Below are positions 5,700 through 11,550 of a stretch of 11,550 nt of DNA, piece by piece. The notes under the pieces are model-generated. The model was not told the origin of the DNA and did not search any database. It saw nothing but the letters and a program-made list of their open reading frames with translations. Origin of the DNA: JAVBNC01 sp031551765 (GTDB lineage Bacteria > Desulfobacterota > Desulfovibrionia > Desulfovibrionales > Desulfovibrionaceae). How positions within the stretch are numbered: position 1 is the first letter of the stretch; every line of letters begins with the position of its first letter. The DNA lies in the NCBI GenBank assembly GCA_031551765.1, contig JAVBNC010000170.1, positions 1 through 11,550 of the forward strand, in the 5' to 3' direction. Both the position numbers and the translations under genes were made by a program.

Positions 5700-7568
5700 G
5701 TGACGAAAAAGAGCATGGCGGTCCTCCTGGCCGCATTCTTTCTTTTGTGTCCGGCTTCGCAAACCTGCCGGGCCTCCCAAGATGCCGAAGGCCGCCGCGC
5801 GCTGGTCTATTCGGCGGACTTTTCCTTTTCCCCCTACCGCATTCTGACGGAAGAAGGCTTCAGCGGCTTTGAGGTGGACATCACCCGGGCCATTTTCAAA
5901 GACTCGCTTTACACCGTCCGCTACCACGAACGGGACTGGGTCATCAACGAAAACCCCTATGACGATGCCAGCTCGCAGTGGGACCTCATAGGCTGGCGGA
6001 TCATCGACCCCATCGTACAGGCGCGCTACCTTAACAGCGACCAGCTTTTCCAGTACCACTGGGGGGCGTTCACGCTCCCCGGCAAGGGCCTGCTCAAGTT
6101 TGAGGACCTGGGCCAGTACAAGATAGGCATTGTGGGCCGCAAGTTCCCCTTTGCCATGCTCGACCGGCTGGAGTTGAAGGAAGGCCGGGACTTCGTCGTC
6201 TACGCCTCGCAGGGAGACGCCCTGCGCGCCCTGACGGCCGGGTTCATAGACATCTGGTACGACGAGCGGATGGCGGCCAGTTCCATGCTGATCAAGACCA
6301 ACCTGCTCTCCGGCGTCGAATACCACGAAGAGCTGGAGGTTGTTAAACCGGTGGGCTACGCCATACGCGTGGCGCCGGAAAACGTGGACCTGCAGAAGTT
6401 CATCAACAAGCGCATCGGGGAAATCAAGGCCGACGGCCAGTACGAGTACCTGTACAAGCTGTACTTCGGCGCCAACAGCCCGGAATATTTGAGCGAGCAG
6501 CGCAGAAAAACGGCGTTCACGGTCATGGGCCTGACTCTGGTGGTGTTGCTGCTGACCTTCCTTTCCGCCGTGCTGATACGTTTGTTGCGGCGGCACGCCA
6601 GGCTGGGGCAAGAACTGGGGCGGGCCGTGGGAGAGCTGCGCCTCAGCCGGGAACAGTACCAGCTGGCCGTGGAAAGCGCGGACGAAGGTATTGTCTACTG
6701 CAACAGCGAAACGAACATCCCCTTCGTTTCCCCCAGGTTCTACGCCATTCTCGGGCTGGACCCGGCCGTGGAACGCGACCTGAACGGCCTGTTCCTGGAC
6801 GTGCTTGCCGTCACCGAGCCCGAAGACCACGCCAAGCTCTTTCCCTTGCAGGACGCCGTCAACAACCGCCGGCCCGTGGCTTTTTCCACGGAACTGCGGG
6901 TCAGGGGCGGGGATAATACGCGCTGGGCCCTCATGCACATCAAGACGCAGCTGGCGGAGGGCCGCTACATTCTGGGCGGCACCATAGCGGACATAAGCGG
7001 CCGCAAGGAGCAGGAAGCGGTGATCGTGTTCTACGCGGAATGCGACCCGCTCACCGGCATCTACAACCGCCGCAAGATGGGCAGCCTGTGCGAAAGCATG
7101 GTGGAAACGTGCCGGGAAGAAGGCAAAAGCCTGTCCCTGGTGTTCATGGACCTGGACAATTTCAAGACCATCAACGATACCCTGGGCCACCAGGCGGGCG
7201 ACCGGGTGCTGCAGGCCTTTGCCGAGGAGACCAGGCGTCTGCTGCCCAAAGACGCCGTGTTCGGCCGGGTGGGCGGCGACGAGTTCCTGGTCCTGCTGCC
7301 GCACAAGTACCGGGCCCTGGCCGTCATGCAAACCATTCTGGCCAGCCTGAACACCCTGGCGTCTTCCCCGGCGGCCATCGGCTCCAGCATAGGCATCGCC
7401 TTTTTCCCGCAGCACGGCGCGACTCTTTCGGAACTGGTCAAAAGCGCGGACGCCGCCTCGGCCCAGGCCAAGGCCAGGGGCAAGAACCGCATCGAAATTT
7501 ACGACCCGGACGGGATGGGGACGGAATCCTCGTCAAAGCCGCCCCGCCTCCGCTCCGTGGCCGGGTAG
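5700..7568 (+). CDS. Membrane diguanylate cyclase: periplasmic solute-binding domain, TM, PAS, GGDEF
   Basis: 622 aa; makes cyclic di-GMP from two GTP at the inner membrane in response to a periplasmic signal. Order: signal peptide (KK then a hydrophobic run, residues 1-25); family-3 solute-binding domain (~33-257, with YSADFSFSPYRI and GFEVDITRAIF like amino-acid-binding proteins); a transmembrane helix (~271-294); a short coiled linker; PAS (~315-436, with VESADEGIVYCN and a PAC-like GGTIADISGRK); and GGDEF (~445-603, DPLTGIYNRR, DLDNFKTIND, signature GGDEF at 525-529). The inhibitory RxxD site before the signature is replaced by PKDA, so product inhibition there is probably lost. The start is GTG with GGGGGA a few bases upstream; ATG at 5715 would shorten the signal peptide's basic end and has a weaker site. 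The gene is monocistronic and converges with the hybrid kinase. The ligand is not predictable. Confidence 0.92.
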   Translation: MTKKSMAVLLAAFFLLCPASQTCRASQDAEGRRALVYSADFSFSPYRILTEEGFSGFEVDITRAIFKDSLYTVRYHERDWVINENPYDDASSQWDLIGWRIIDPIVQARYLNSDQLFQYHWGAFTLPGKGLLKFEDLGQYKIGIVGRKFPFAMLDRLELKEGRDFVVYASQGDALRALTAGFIDIWYDERMAASSMLIKTNLLSGVEYHEELEVVKPVGYAIRVAPENVDLQKFINKRIGEIKADGQYEYLYKLYFGANSPEYLSEQRRKTAFTVMGLTLVVLLLTFLSAVLIRLLRRHARLGQELGRAVGELRLSREQYQLAVESADEGIVYCNSETNIPFVSPRFYAILGLDPAVERDLNGLFLDVLAVTEPEDHAKLFPLQDAVNNRRPVAFSTELRVRGGDNTRWALMHIKTQLAEGRYILGGTIADISGRKEQEAVIVFYAECDPLTGIYNRRKMGSLCESMVETCREEGKSLSLVFMDLDNFKTINDTLGHQAGDRVLQAFAEETRRLLPKDAVFGRVGGDEFLVLLPHKYRALAVMQTILASLNTLASSPAAIGSSIGIAFFPQHGATLSELVKSADAASAQAKARGKNRIEIYDPDGMGTESSSKPPRLRSVAG

Positions 7569-7639
7569 GCGCCCGCCCGCGCCCCGAGGGCGTCGCGACA
7601 GGGCGGGTGCGGGGAGAAACGCAACCGCGGTAAAATGCT

Positions 7640-7768
7640 CTAGAGCAGTTGAACATTGAAAATGTTCAACTGCTCTGCAAGGATTTGTCTTCAAATCCTT
7701 GCCGCGAGATTGGCGTAGGCGGGCTTTGCCCGCCGTTAAGCGACAATCTCAAAGCGAAACTGCTCTAG
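7640..7768. repeat. 129-bp multi-hairpin intergenic repeat with terminal inverted repeats
   Basis: The ends are exact inverted repeats, CTAGAGCAGTT (7640-7650) and AACTGCTCTAG (7758-7768). Inside are three hairpins: a perfect 16-bp stem at 7642-7657/7661-7676 with loop GAA (its second arm is a third copy of AACTGCTCT), a perfect 11-bp stem at 7677-7687/7692-7702 (GCAAGGATTTG), and GAGATTG/CAATCTC (7706-7712/7744-7750) enclosing GGCGGGC-TTT-GCCCGCC (7718-7734). The outer ends and the first hairpin compete for the same bases. The element sits between two convergent genes and probably also ends both transcripts. Part of it recurs, diverged, at 11478-11503, which marks it as a dispersed MITE- or REP-like family. 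Confidence 0.75.
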
Positions 7769-7786
7769 CGGCGGCCCCGGCGGGCT

Positions 7787-10384
7787 TCAGCCCTTTGGGG
7801 CCGCGCGGGCGCGCCGGGAAAGGGCCACCTGGGCCAGCACGGCGTGCAGCTCTTCCGTAATTACGGGTTTGGAAAGGTACAGGTCCATGCCCATGCGCAG
7901 GAAGTGTTCGCGGTCCCCGGCCATGGCGTGGGCGGTCAGCGCCACCAGGGGCAGGTCCGTGGGCACGGCGGCGCGGCGGGCCAGGTCGGCTTCCGGTATG
8001 ACGGCCTTGAGGGCGGAGAGCGCCTCGCTGCCCGGCTCTATGTCCGCGTAATCCCCCTGGCGTATGCGGCGGGCGGCTTCCAGCCCATCCATGACCGGCA
8101 TCTGGATATCGCTGATCAGGCAGTCAAAGGGATACACGGACAAGGCTTCCAGGGCCTGCTTGCCGTCGGGCACGCACACGGCCCTGTGCCCGGCCCGCCG
8201 CAAAAAGACCTGAATGGCGAAACGGCTGACCGTGTCGTCTTCCGCCACCAGAATGTCCAGGCGCCTGCCGCCTACGGCGGCTGAAGGGCCGCCCGGCCGG
8301 GCCGCCGCTTCCGCCCGCAGTTCGTCTTCATCCGCCACGGCAAAGGGCAGGGAAACGTGCATGGTGGTGCCTTCGCCCGGCGCGCTTTCCACGGTCAGGC
8401 TCCCGCCCATGGCCTGCACCAGGCGGGCCACAATGCCCAGGCCCAGGCCCGTGCCCGCGTATTTGCGGCTGTGGGTGCCGTCCAGCTGGGTAAAAGCCTC
8501 AAAAATGGCGCCGTGCGCTTCCGGCGGCATGCCTATGCCGGTGTCGGAAATGGCCAGGTACACCCAGATATTGCCCTCCGGCCTGTAGGGCAGCAACGAG
8601 CATTTCATGCCTATGCCGCCCTGCTCCGTGAATTTGATCGCGTTGCCCGCCAGGTTGAACAGAATCTGGCGCACCCGCGCATCGTCCCCCCACAGCACCG
8701 CGGGGATATTTTCGTCGATGTCCACGGCCACGTCCAGGCTCTTGCGCCGCGCTTCGTTCACAAAAAGGCGCATGGTGGAGGCCAGGGTGGCTTTAAGGTC
8801 AAAGCGGCCCGTGAGCAGGGTCATTTTGCCCGATTCCATGCGCGAGAAATCCAGAATGTCCGAAAGAATGCGCAACAGCGACCTGCCGGAAAGGTCGGCC
8901 GCTTCCACAAACTGCGCCTGCTCGCCGGTAAGGCCGGAACTTTGCAGCAGTTGGAGCATGCCCAGCACGCCGTTAAGCGGGGTGCGCAACTCGTGGCTGA
9001 CGTTGGCCAGAAACTCGTCTTTGGCGTGGTTGGCGGCTTCCGCGCTTTCCTTGGCCAGTTCCAGGGCCTTCATATTGCGCTTGCGCCGCAGCAGCAGCCA
9101 CACGCCGGCAAGGAACAGTTCCAGCTGGCGCACGTCGGTTTCGTCGTAGTCCTCGGCCTTGTTGCCCACGCTGGCCACGCACACCGCCCGGCCGTTTTCC
9201 AGGGCGGCCAGCCGCACGAAGCGCGTCACGTACGTGTCCCTGTAGCGCTGGTAATAGTGGCCTTCCCCCCTGTAGTTGGCCACCTGTACCTGCGTCAGGT
9301 CCCTGCCCAGTCCGGGTTCTTCGGGGAGAAAGATTTCGGGCAGCCTGTCGGTGGGCCATTCGTCCACTCCGGGCAGCGAACGCATGAAACGGGAAAGGTG
9401 AAGCCTGCCCTTTGTCCCGTCCCCTTCGTTGGGAAAGAACAGGTAGCTGTAGCTGCTTTTGGTCAGCAGCGCCATCTGGTCCAGCACGAACTCGATGATA
9501 TCCTCTTCGGAGGCGTCCTGCAGCTGGCCCAGGCGGCTCAAGGCGATAAGGCGCTCGTCGTTGAGGCGTTTCGCCTCTTCCGCCCGGACCTGGGCGGTGA
9601 GGTCGCGCACCTGGCAGATCACGGACTTGACCTTTCCGTCCGGGCCGAATTCCGGCCAGTAGCTGTATTCGCTCACGGTTTCGCCGCGCATGACGGTGTT
9701 GAAGCGGCCTGTTTCCCGCAGCGCGGCGCCGCTTTCAAACACGGCTTCCACGTTGCGGCGGTGGAAATTGACCACTTCTTCCGGCACGCCCAGTTCCCAG
9801 ACGGTGGTGTTGCCCAGCTCTTCCACCGGGACGGGCAGCATGCGGGAAACCGCGGGGTTGGCATACAGGGGGTAAAGCTCGCGGTCCCAGCGGAAAATGG
9901 GGTCCGGCGAATTTTCCAGCATGGCCGCGTAGGTATCGGCGTTTTTTTGCAGGTGGGGGAAAAAGCGCTTGTCTTTGGCCAGACGCGAAACATCCGTGGC
10001 GTAGCCCGCCAGTTCCCGTTCCCCGCCGCTGTTCACCTGGACCACGCCCCGCACCGTCAGCCAGGCCCAGTGCATGTCCAGGCGTTCCACCCGCAGGGCC
10101 AGGTCAAAAGAGGCGTCCGGCCCCGCCAGGCAACGCGCGCAGGCTTCTTTCAGCAGGGGCTTGTCTTCGCCCAGCACGCGGCGCCACCAGGGGTTTTCGT
10201 TGGCGCCCGGCAGTTCCCTGCCTTCAACGCTGAAAGGCAGGGGCCATTCCGGCGCGTGGCGTATTTCACCGGCGGCCGCGTCCCATTTCCAGAACGTAAA
10301 GCCCGGCGAACGCAGCACAGGAAAGTCCTGTGGAGCGCCGGACGGCGCGCCCAGGTTGTTTTCAGCCCGCGACCCCTTGCGCAT
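7787..10384 (-). CDS. Soluble hybrid histidine kinase (PAS-PAS-GAF-HisKA-HATPase-REC)
   Basis: 865 aa, no membrane segment, so a cytoplasmic sensor. PAS-like domains at ~20-140 and ~145-270; GAF-type domain ~275-430 (VGNKAEDYDETDVRQLELFL); HisKA with phospho-acceptor H464 in FLANVSHELRTPLNGV; HATPase with N box (NLAGNAIKFT), DTGIGMP and GTGLGLGI; and a C-terminal receiver (~708-855) with acidic pocket EDD (715-717), acceptor D759 (LISDIQMPVMDG), T817 (LTAH) and K839 (LSKP). Between receiver helix 3 and strand 4 is an insertion of about 25 residues (QGDYADIEPGSEALSALKAV onward). The start is ATG at 10382-10384 with a G6 run ten bases upstream; the longer frame would need TTG at 10487-10489, which is instead part of the -35 box. 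No separate response regulator or output gene is adjacent, so the phosphorelay partner is elsewhere. Confidence 0.92.
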   Translation of the reverse strand: MRKGSRAENNLGAPSGAPQDFPVLRSPGFTFWKWDAAAGEIRHAPEWPLPFSVEGRELPGANENPWWRRVLGEDKPLLKEACARCLAGPDASFDLALRVERLDMHWAWLTVRGVVQVNSGGERELAGYATDVSRLAKDKRFFPHLQKNADTYAAMLENSPDPIFRWDRELYPLYANPAVSRMLPVPVEELGNTTVWELGVPEEVVNFHRRNVEAVFESGAALRETGRFNTVMRGETVSEYSYWPEFGPDGKVKSVICQVRDLTAQVRAEEAKRLNDERLIALSRLGQLQDASEEDIIEFVLDQMALLTKSSYSYLFFPNEGDGTKGRLHLSRFMRSLPGVDEWPTDRLPEIFLPEEPGLGRDLTQVQVANYRGEGHYYQRYRDTYVTRFVRLAALENGRAVCVASVGNKAEDYDETDVRQLELFLAGVWLLLRRKRNMKALELAKESAEAANHAKDEFLANVSHELRTPLNGVLGMLQLLQSSGLTGEQAQFVEAADLSGRSLLRILSDILDFSRMESGKMTLLTGRFDLKATLASTMRLFVNEARRKSLDVAVDIDENIPAVLWGDDARVRQILFNLAGNAIKFTEQGGIGMKCSLLPYRPEGNIWVYLAISDTGIGMPPEAHGAIFEAFTQLDGTHSRKYAGTGLGLGIVARLVQAMGGSLTVESAPGEGTTMHVSLPFAVADEDELRAEAAARPGGPSAAVGGRRLDILVAEDDTVSRFAIQVFLRRAGHRAVCVPDGKQALEALSVYPFDCLISDIQMPVMDGLEAARRIRQGDYADIEPGSEALSALKAVIPEADLARRAAVPTDLPLVALTAHAMAGDREHFLRMGMDLYLSKPVITEELHAVLAQVALSRRARAAPKG

Positions 10385-10461
10385 GGCTGTGATACCCCCC
10401 ACCGACAAAAATGGGAACAAAGGAACCCGGTCCGCTGGAAAGCGAAATAGATTCTTAATAA

Positions 10462-10489
10462 ATAATACTGAAGTGTGGAGAAAAGGCAA
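10462..10489 (-). promoter_or_regulatory. Promoter of the hybrid kinase
   Basis: Minus strand: TTGCCT (10484-10489, 4 of 6 to the -35 consensus), 16-base spacer, TATTAT (10462-10467, 5 of 6 to the -10). The surrounding sequence is AT-rich in an otherwise GC-rich region. It would give a leader of roughly 70 bases before ATG at 10384. Confidence 0.55.
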
Positions 10490-10500
10490 TCAGATTGTTA

Positions 10501-10510
10501 CACGGCCGTG
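10501..10510. promoter_or_regulatory. Palindrome CACGGCCGTG next to the kinase -35 box
   Basis: A perfect 10-bp palindrome lies 11 bases upstream of the -35 hexamer of the kinase promoter, a position used by activators. A second inverted repeat, AAAGTGA / TCACTTT (10542-10548/10558-10564, 9-base spacer), lies 30 bases further. No regulator can be named from the sequence. Confidence 0.3.
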
Positions 10511-10607
10511 AAATCGGACCGGGATGTTAGGAATAGGCTGAAAAGTGAGCAGGGGATTCACTTTCGCGCGGACGCTGAAAAAGCCGGCAGTGTGCCGCGG
10601 CTGTTAC

Positions 10608-10659
10608 GCTGCCGGAAAAGGCATTTTTACGTTCGCAAAGCGAAGCCTTTTCCGGCAGC
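10608..10659. terminator. Long perfect inverted repeat after the nitroreductase gene
   Basis: GCTGCCGGAAAAGGC (10608-10622) and its exact complement (10645-10659) form a 15-bp stem around a 22-base loop that itself contains TTCGC-AAA-GCGAA. It begins 21 bases past the nitroreductase stop on the minus strand and probably ends or stabilises that mRNA. There is no U-run after it in that direction. The left arm can also pair with GCCGGCAG at 10583-10590, an alternative fold. Confidence 0.5.
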
Positions 10660-10680
10660 AAGATTTCAATGCAAAATATT

Positions 10681-11262
10681 TTATCGCACAATGCGTATGG
10701 CGCCTTCCTTGCGGGCCGGGGCCGGGGGCTTGTGCCCGGGGCGTCCCACAGCCGCCGCGCCGTACAGGATATGGCTTTCCGGCAGGCCCATGGAAGAGAG
10801 CAGTTTGCGCAGCGGCGCGTCATCCGTGAGCCAGCGCGGCTGGTTGATCCAGCAGGAGCCCAGGCCCAGGGCCGTGGCGGCCAGGAACATGTTCTGCAGC
10901 GCCGTGGCGCAGTCCGCCATGCCGTTCTGGTAGCCCGGCACATTGGAAACGATGATCAGCGTGGGCGCGTGGTAGAAATAGTGGTGGTTTTCGTTCCGCG
11001 CGTTAACGATGGCCTTTCTTTTGGCGGGGTAGCCGTCGTCCGGCGTCCAGCGCAGAAAGCCCTGGCGCAGCGCTTCGTTGATCTCGCTCAGCCGGTCCTT
11101 GTTCTGCACGGCCGTGAATTGCCAGGACTGGTTGTTGCCGCCGCTGGGCGCCCAGGTGGCCGCTTCCAGAATGGCGTCCAGATGGGCATCGTCGATCTGT
11201 CCGGGTTCATAGCGGCGCACGCTGCGCCGGGCGCGGATGCAATCCAGAACTTCGCGGTGCAT
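10681..11262 (-). CDS. Nitroreductase-family flavoprotein
   Basis: 193 aa, the usual size. Members bind FMN as dimers and use NAD(P)H to reduce nitro-compounds, quinones or other electrophiles in the cytoplasm; the true substrate is unknown. Seen: RARRSVRRYE (residues 10-19, FMN-phosphate binding), ATWAPSGGNNQSWQF (35-49, flavin-binding P-S-x-x-N-x-Q type), DCATALQNMFLAATALGLGSCWI in 117-139 (dimer core helix and G-L-G-x-x-W-I), then GLPESHILYGAAAVGRPG (159-176) and a basic tail. The start is well set by AAGGAG six to eight bases upstream. It stands alone: the hybrid kinase begins about 300 bases downstream with its own promoter. Confidence 0.92.
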   Translation of the reverse strand: MHREVLDCIRARRSVRRYEPGQIDDAHLDAILEAATWAPSGGNNQSWQFTAVQNKDRLSEINEALRQGFLRWTPDDGYPAKRKAIVNARNENHHYFYHAPTLIIVSNVPGYQNGMADCATALQNMFLAATALGLGSCWINQPRWLTDDAPLRKLLSSMGLPESHILYGAAAVGRPGHKPPAPARKEGAIRIVR

Positions 11263-11309
11263 GGGGCTCTCCTTGGCCGGACGGCCGGGTTTGGCGCGGC
11301 AGAGGCCGC

Positions 11310-11471
11310 ATGTTTTTTTTCATGCTTGAAAAGCCTGATTTCCACAAGATGCGTTTTGTGGGCGCGAAGCCCGGCGAAAAGCTTTTTATAGTTGCCGAAG
11401 CCATCCAAGAGTCGCAGCAGGGCTCGATGCGGCCCGTCCTGTGCCGCAACGAGCCCAGCTCTCAATCGTAG
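11310..11471 (+). CDS. Doubtful 53-aa open frame opposite the nitroreductase leader
   Basis: ATG at 11310-11312 opens a 53-codon frame ending in TAG (11469-11471), divergent from the nitroreductase. AGAGG lies four to five bases upstream, which is close but possible. After three Phe (encoded by a T8 run) come two more Met (residues 5 and 14) and a protein-like sequence, RFVGAKPGEKLFIVAEAIQE. I do not recognise it. It borders a diverged copy of the dispersed repeat, and the opposite strand is open too, so it may be repeat-derived or chance. Confidence 0.18.
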   Translation: MFFFMLEKPDFHKMRFVGAKPGEKLFIVAEAIQESQQGSMRPVLCRNEPSSQS

Positions 11472-11477
11472 CGCCTA

Positions 11478-11503
11478 TTCGCGTTGAGAGTGCCGCTTAA
11501 CGG
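11478..11503 (+). repeat. Diverged partial copy of the 7640-7768 repeat
   Basis: TTCGCGTTGAGAGTGCCGCT and the following TAACGG match the reverse complement of 7734-7759 (TTCGCTTTGAGATTGTCGCT then TAACGG) with only three mismatches in 26. The rest of the repeat is not found beside it, so this is a fragment or a divergent member. Confidence 0.6.
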
Positions 11504-11550
11504 GGAGCCCAGCGCGCCAACGTCAAAGTCGCGGGGGGTGGGGCCCGGGG

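Larger units (their letters stand above)
11263..11550. other. Intergenic region upstream of the nitroreductase
   Basis: On the minus strand a weak promoter candidate exists (TTGTGG, 17 bases, CATGAA near 11316-11344), and GCATG-A8-CATGC (11308-11325) can form a small hairpin in the leader. CCACAA / TTGTGG (11342-11347/11356-11361) is another small inverted repeat. The right edge (11530-11550) is a G-rich run. No gene is firmly supported; see the small open frame at 11310-11471. Confidence 0.4.

Noticed and set aside
5619..7415. 598-codon open frame on the minus strand opposite the diguanylate cyclase
   Set aside because: The plus strand encodes a clear signal peptide-solute binding-PAS-GGDEF protein here. 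The opposite frame is rich in Q, H, V, G and A and shows no domain, as expected from strong GC bias at third positions.
7677..7702. Sequence TTCAAATCCTT shared with the tRNA-Pro T-arm, suggesting a tRNA fragment or a second att site
   Set aside because: The match is 11 bases of the common T-loop consensus inside a perfect hairpin of the dispersed repeat. No acceptor or anticodon part is nearby, and it lies on the chromosomal side.
8357..10450. 697-codon plus-strand open frame opposite the hybrid kinase
   Set aside because: It is a shadow of the kinase with the same H/Q/G/A-rich composition, no domain and no ribosome site.
11088..11465. 125-codon minus-strand frame upstream of and overlapping the nitroreductase
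   Set aside because: Its C-terminal half lies out of frame inside the nitroreductase, and the rest is intergenic with no ribosome site.
1..11550. CRISPR array or toxin-antitoxin pair
   Set aside because: No regularly spaced direct repeats of 20 or more bases were seen, and no small gene pair with toxin or antitoxin features. The 10-bp-phased repeats have no spacers.

Overview
The window looks like a bacterial chromosome of the Desulfovibrionaceae type (Desulfovibrio or a close relative). This is an inference from GC-rich coding sequence, a multi-PAS/GAF hybrid kinase, a periplasmic-sensor diguanylate cyclase and the repeat-rich intergenic regions. No 16S rRNA or other marker gene is present to prove it.

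The left part (1 to about 5180) is one end of an integrative element inserted at the 3' end of a tRNA-Pro(GGG) gene (5177-5253, minus strand). Reading away from the tRNA on the minus strand it holds: a 791-aa tyrosine recombinase with all catalytic residues (2685-5060); an ATGA-coupled gene of 481 aa whose C-terminal half carries motifs A, B and C of family-A DNA polymerases behind a winged-helix-like segment (1243-2688); a 680-bp stretch without a convincing gene but full of structure (10-bp-phased TAGGTATA-like repeats next to an AT-rich tract, a nested hairpin, and a 14+14 inverted repeat built from TGTTTCC heptamers); a 109-aa protein of unknown function (232-561); a strong hairpin; and a 25-codon remnant of a LuxR-type helix-turn-helix. 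The other end of the element, with the second copy of the tRNA 3' end, is not in the window. Recombinase, polymerase-like protein and an origin-like region together suggest an element that may replicate its excised form. This is the most interesting part of the window.

The right part (5181-11550) is ordinary chromosome. The tRNA-Pro gene has a good minus-strand promoter (perfect TTGACA). A diguanylate cyclase with a periplasmic solute-binding domain, a membrane helix, PAS and GGDEF (5700-7568, plus strand) converges on a soluble hybrid histidine kinase PAS-PAS-GAF-HisKA-HATPase-REC (7787-10384, minus strand). Between the two 3' ends lies a 129-bp multi-hairpin repeat with terminal inverted repeats, and a diverged piece of it recurs at 11478-11503. 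Upstream of the kinase are its promoter, a palindrome and a long inverted repeat that follows a nitroreductase-family gene (10681-11262, minus strand). The last 290 bases are intergenic and hold one doubtful small open frame.

The GC-rich third codon position creates very long open frames opposite the real genes (for example opposite 1324-2640, 5619-7415 and 8357-10450). These are shadows.
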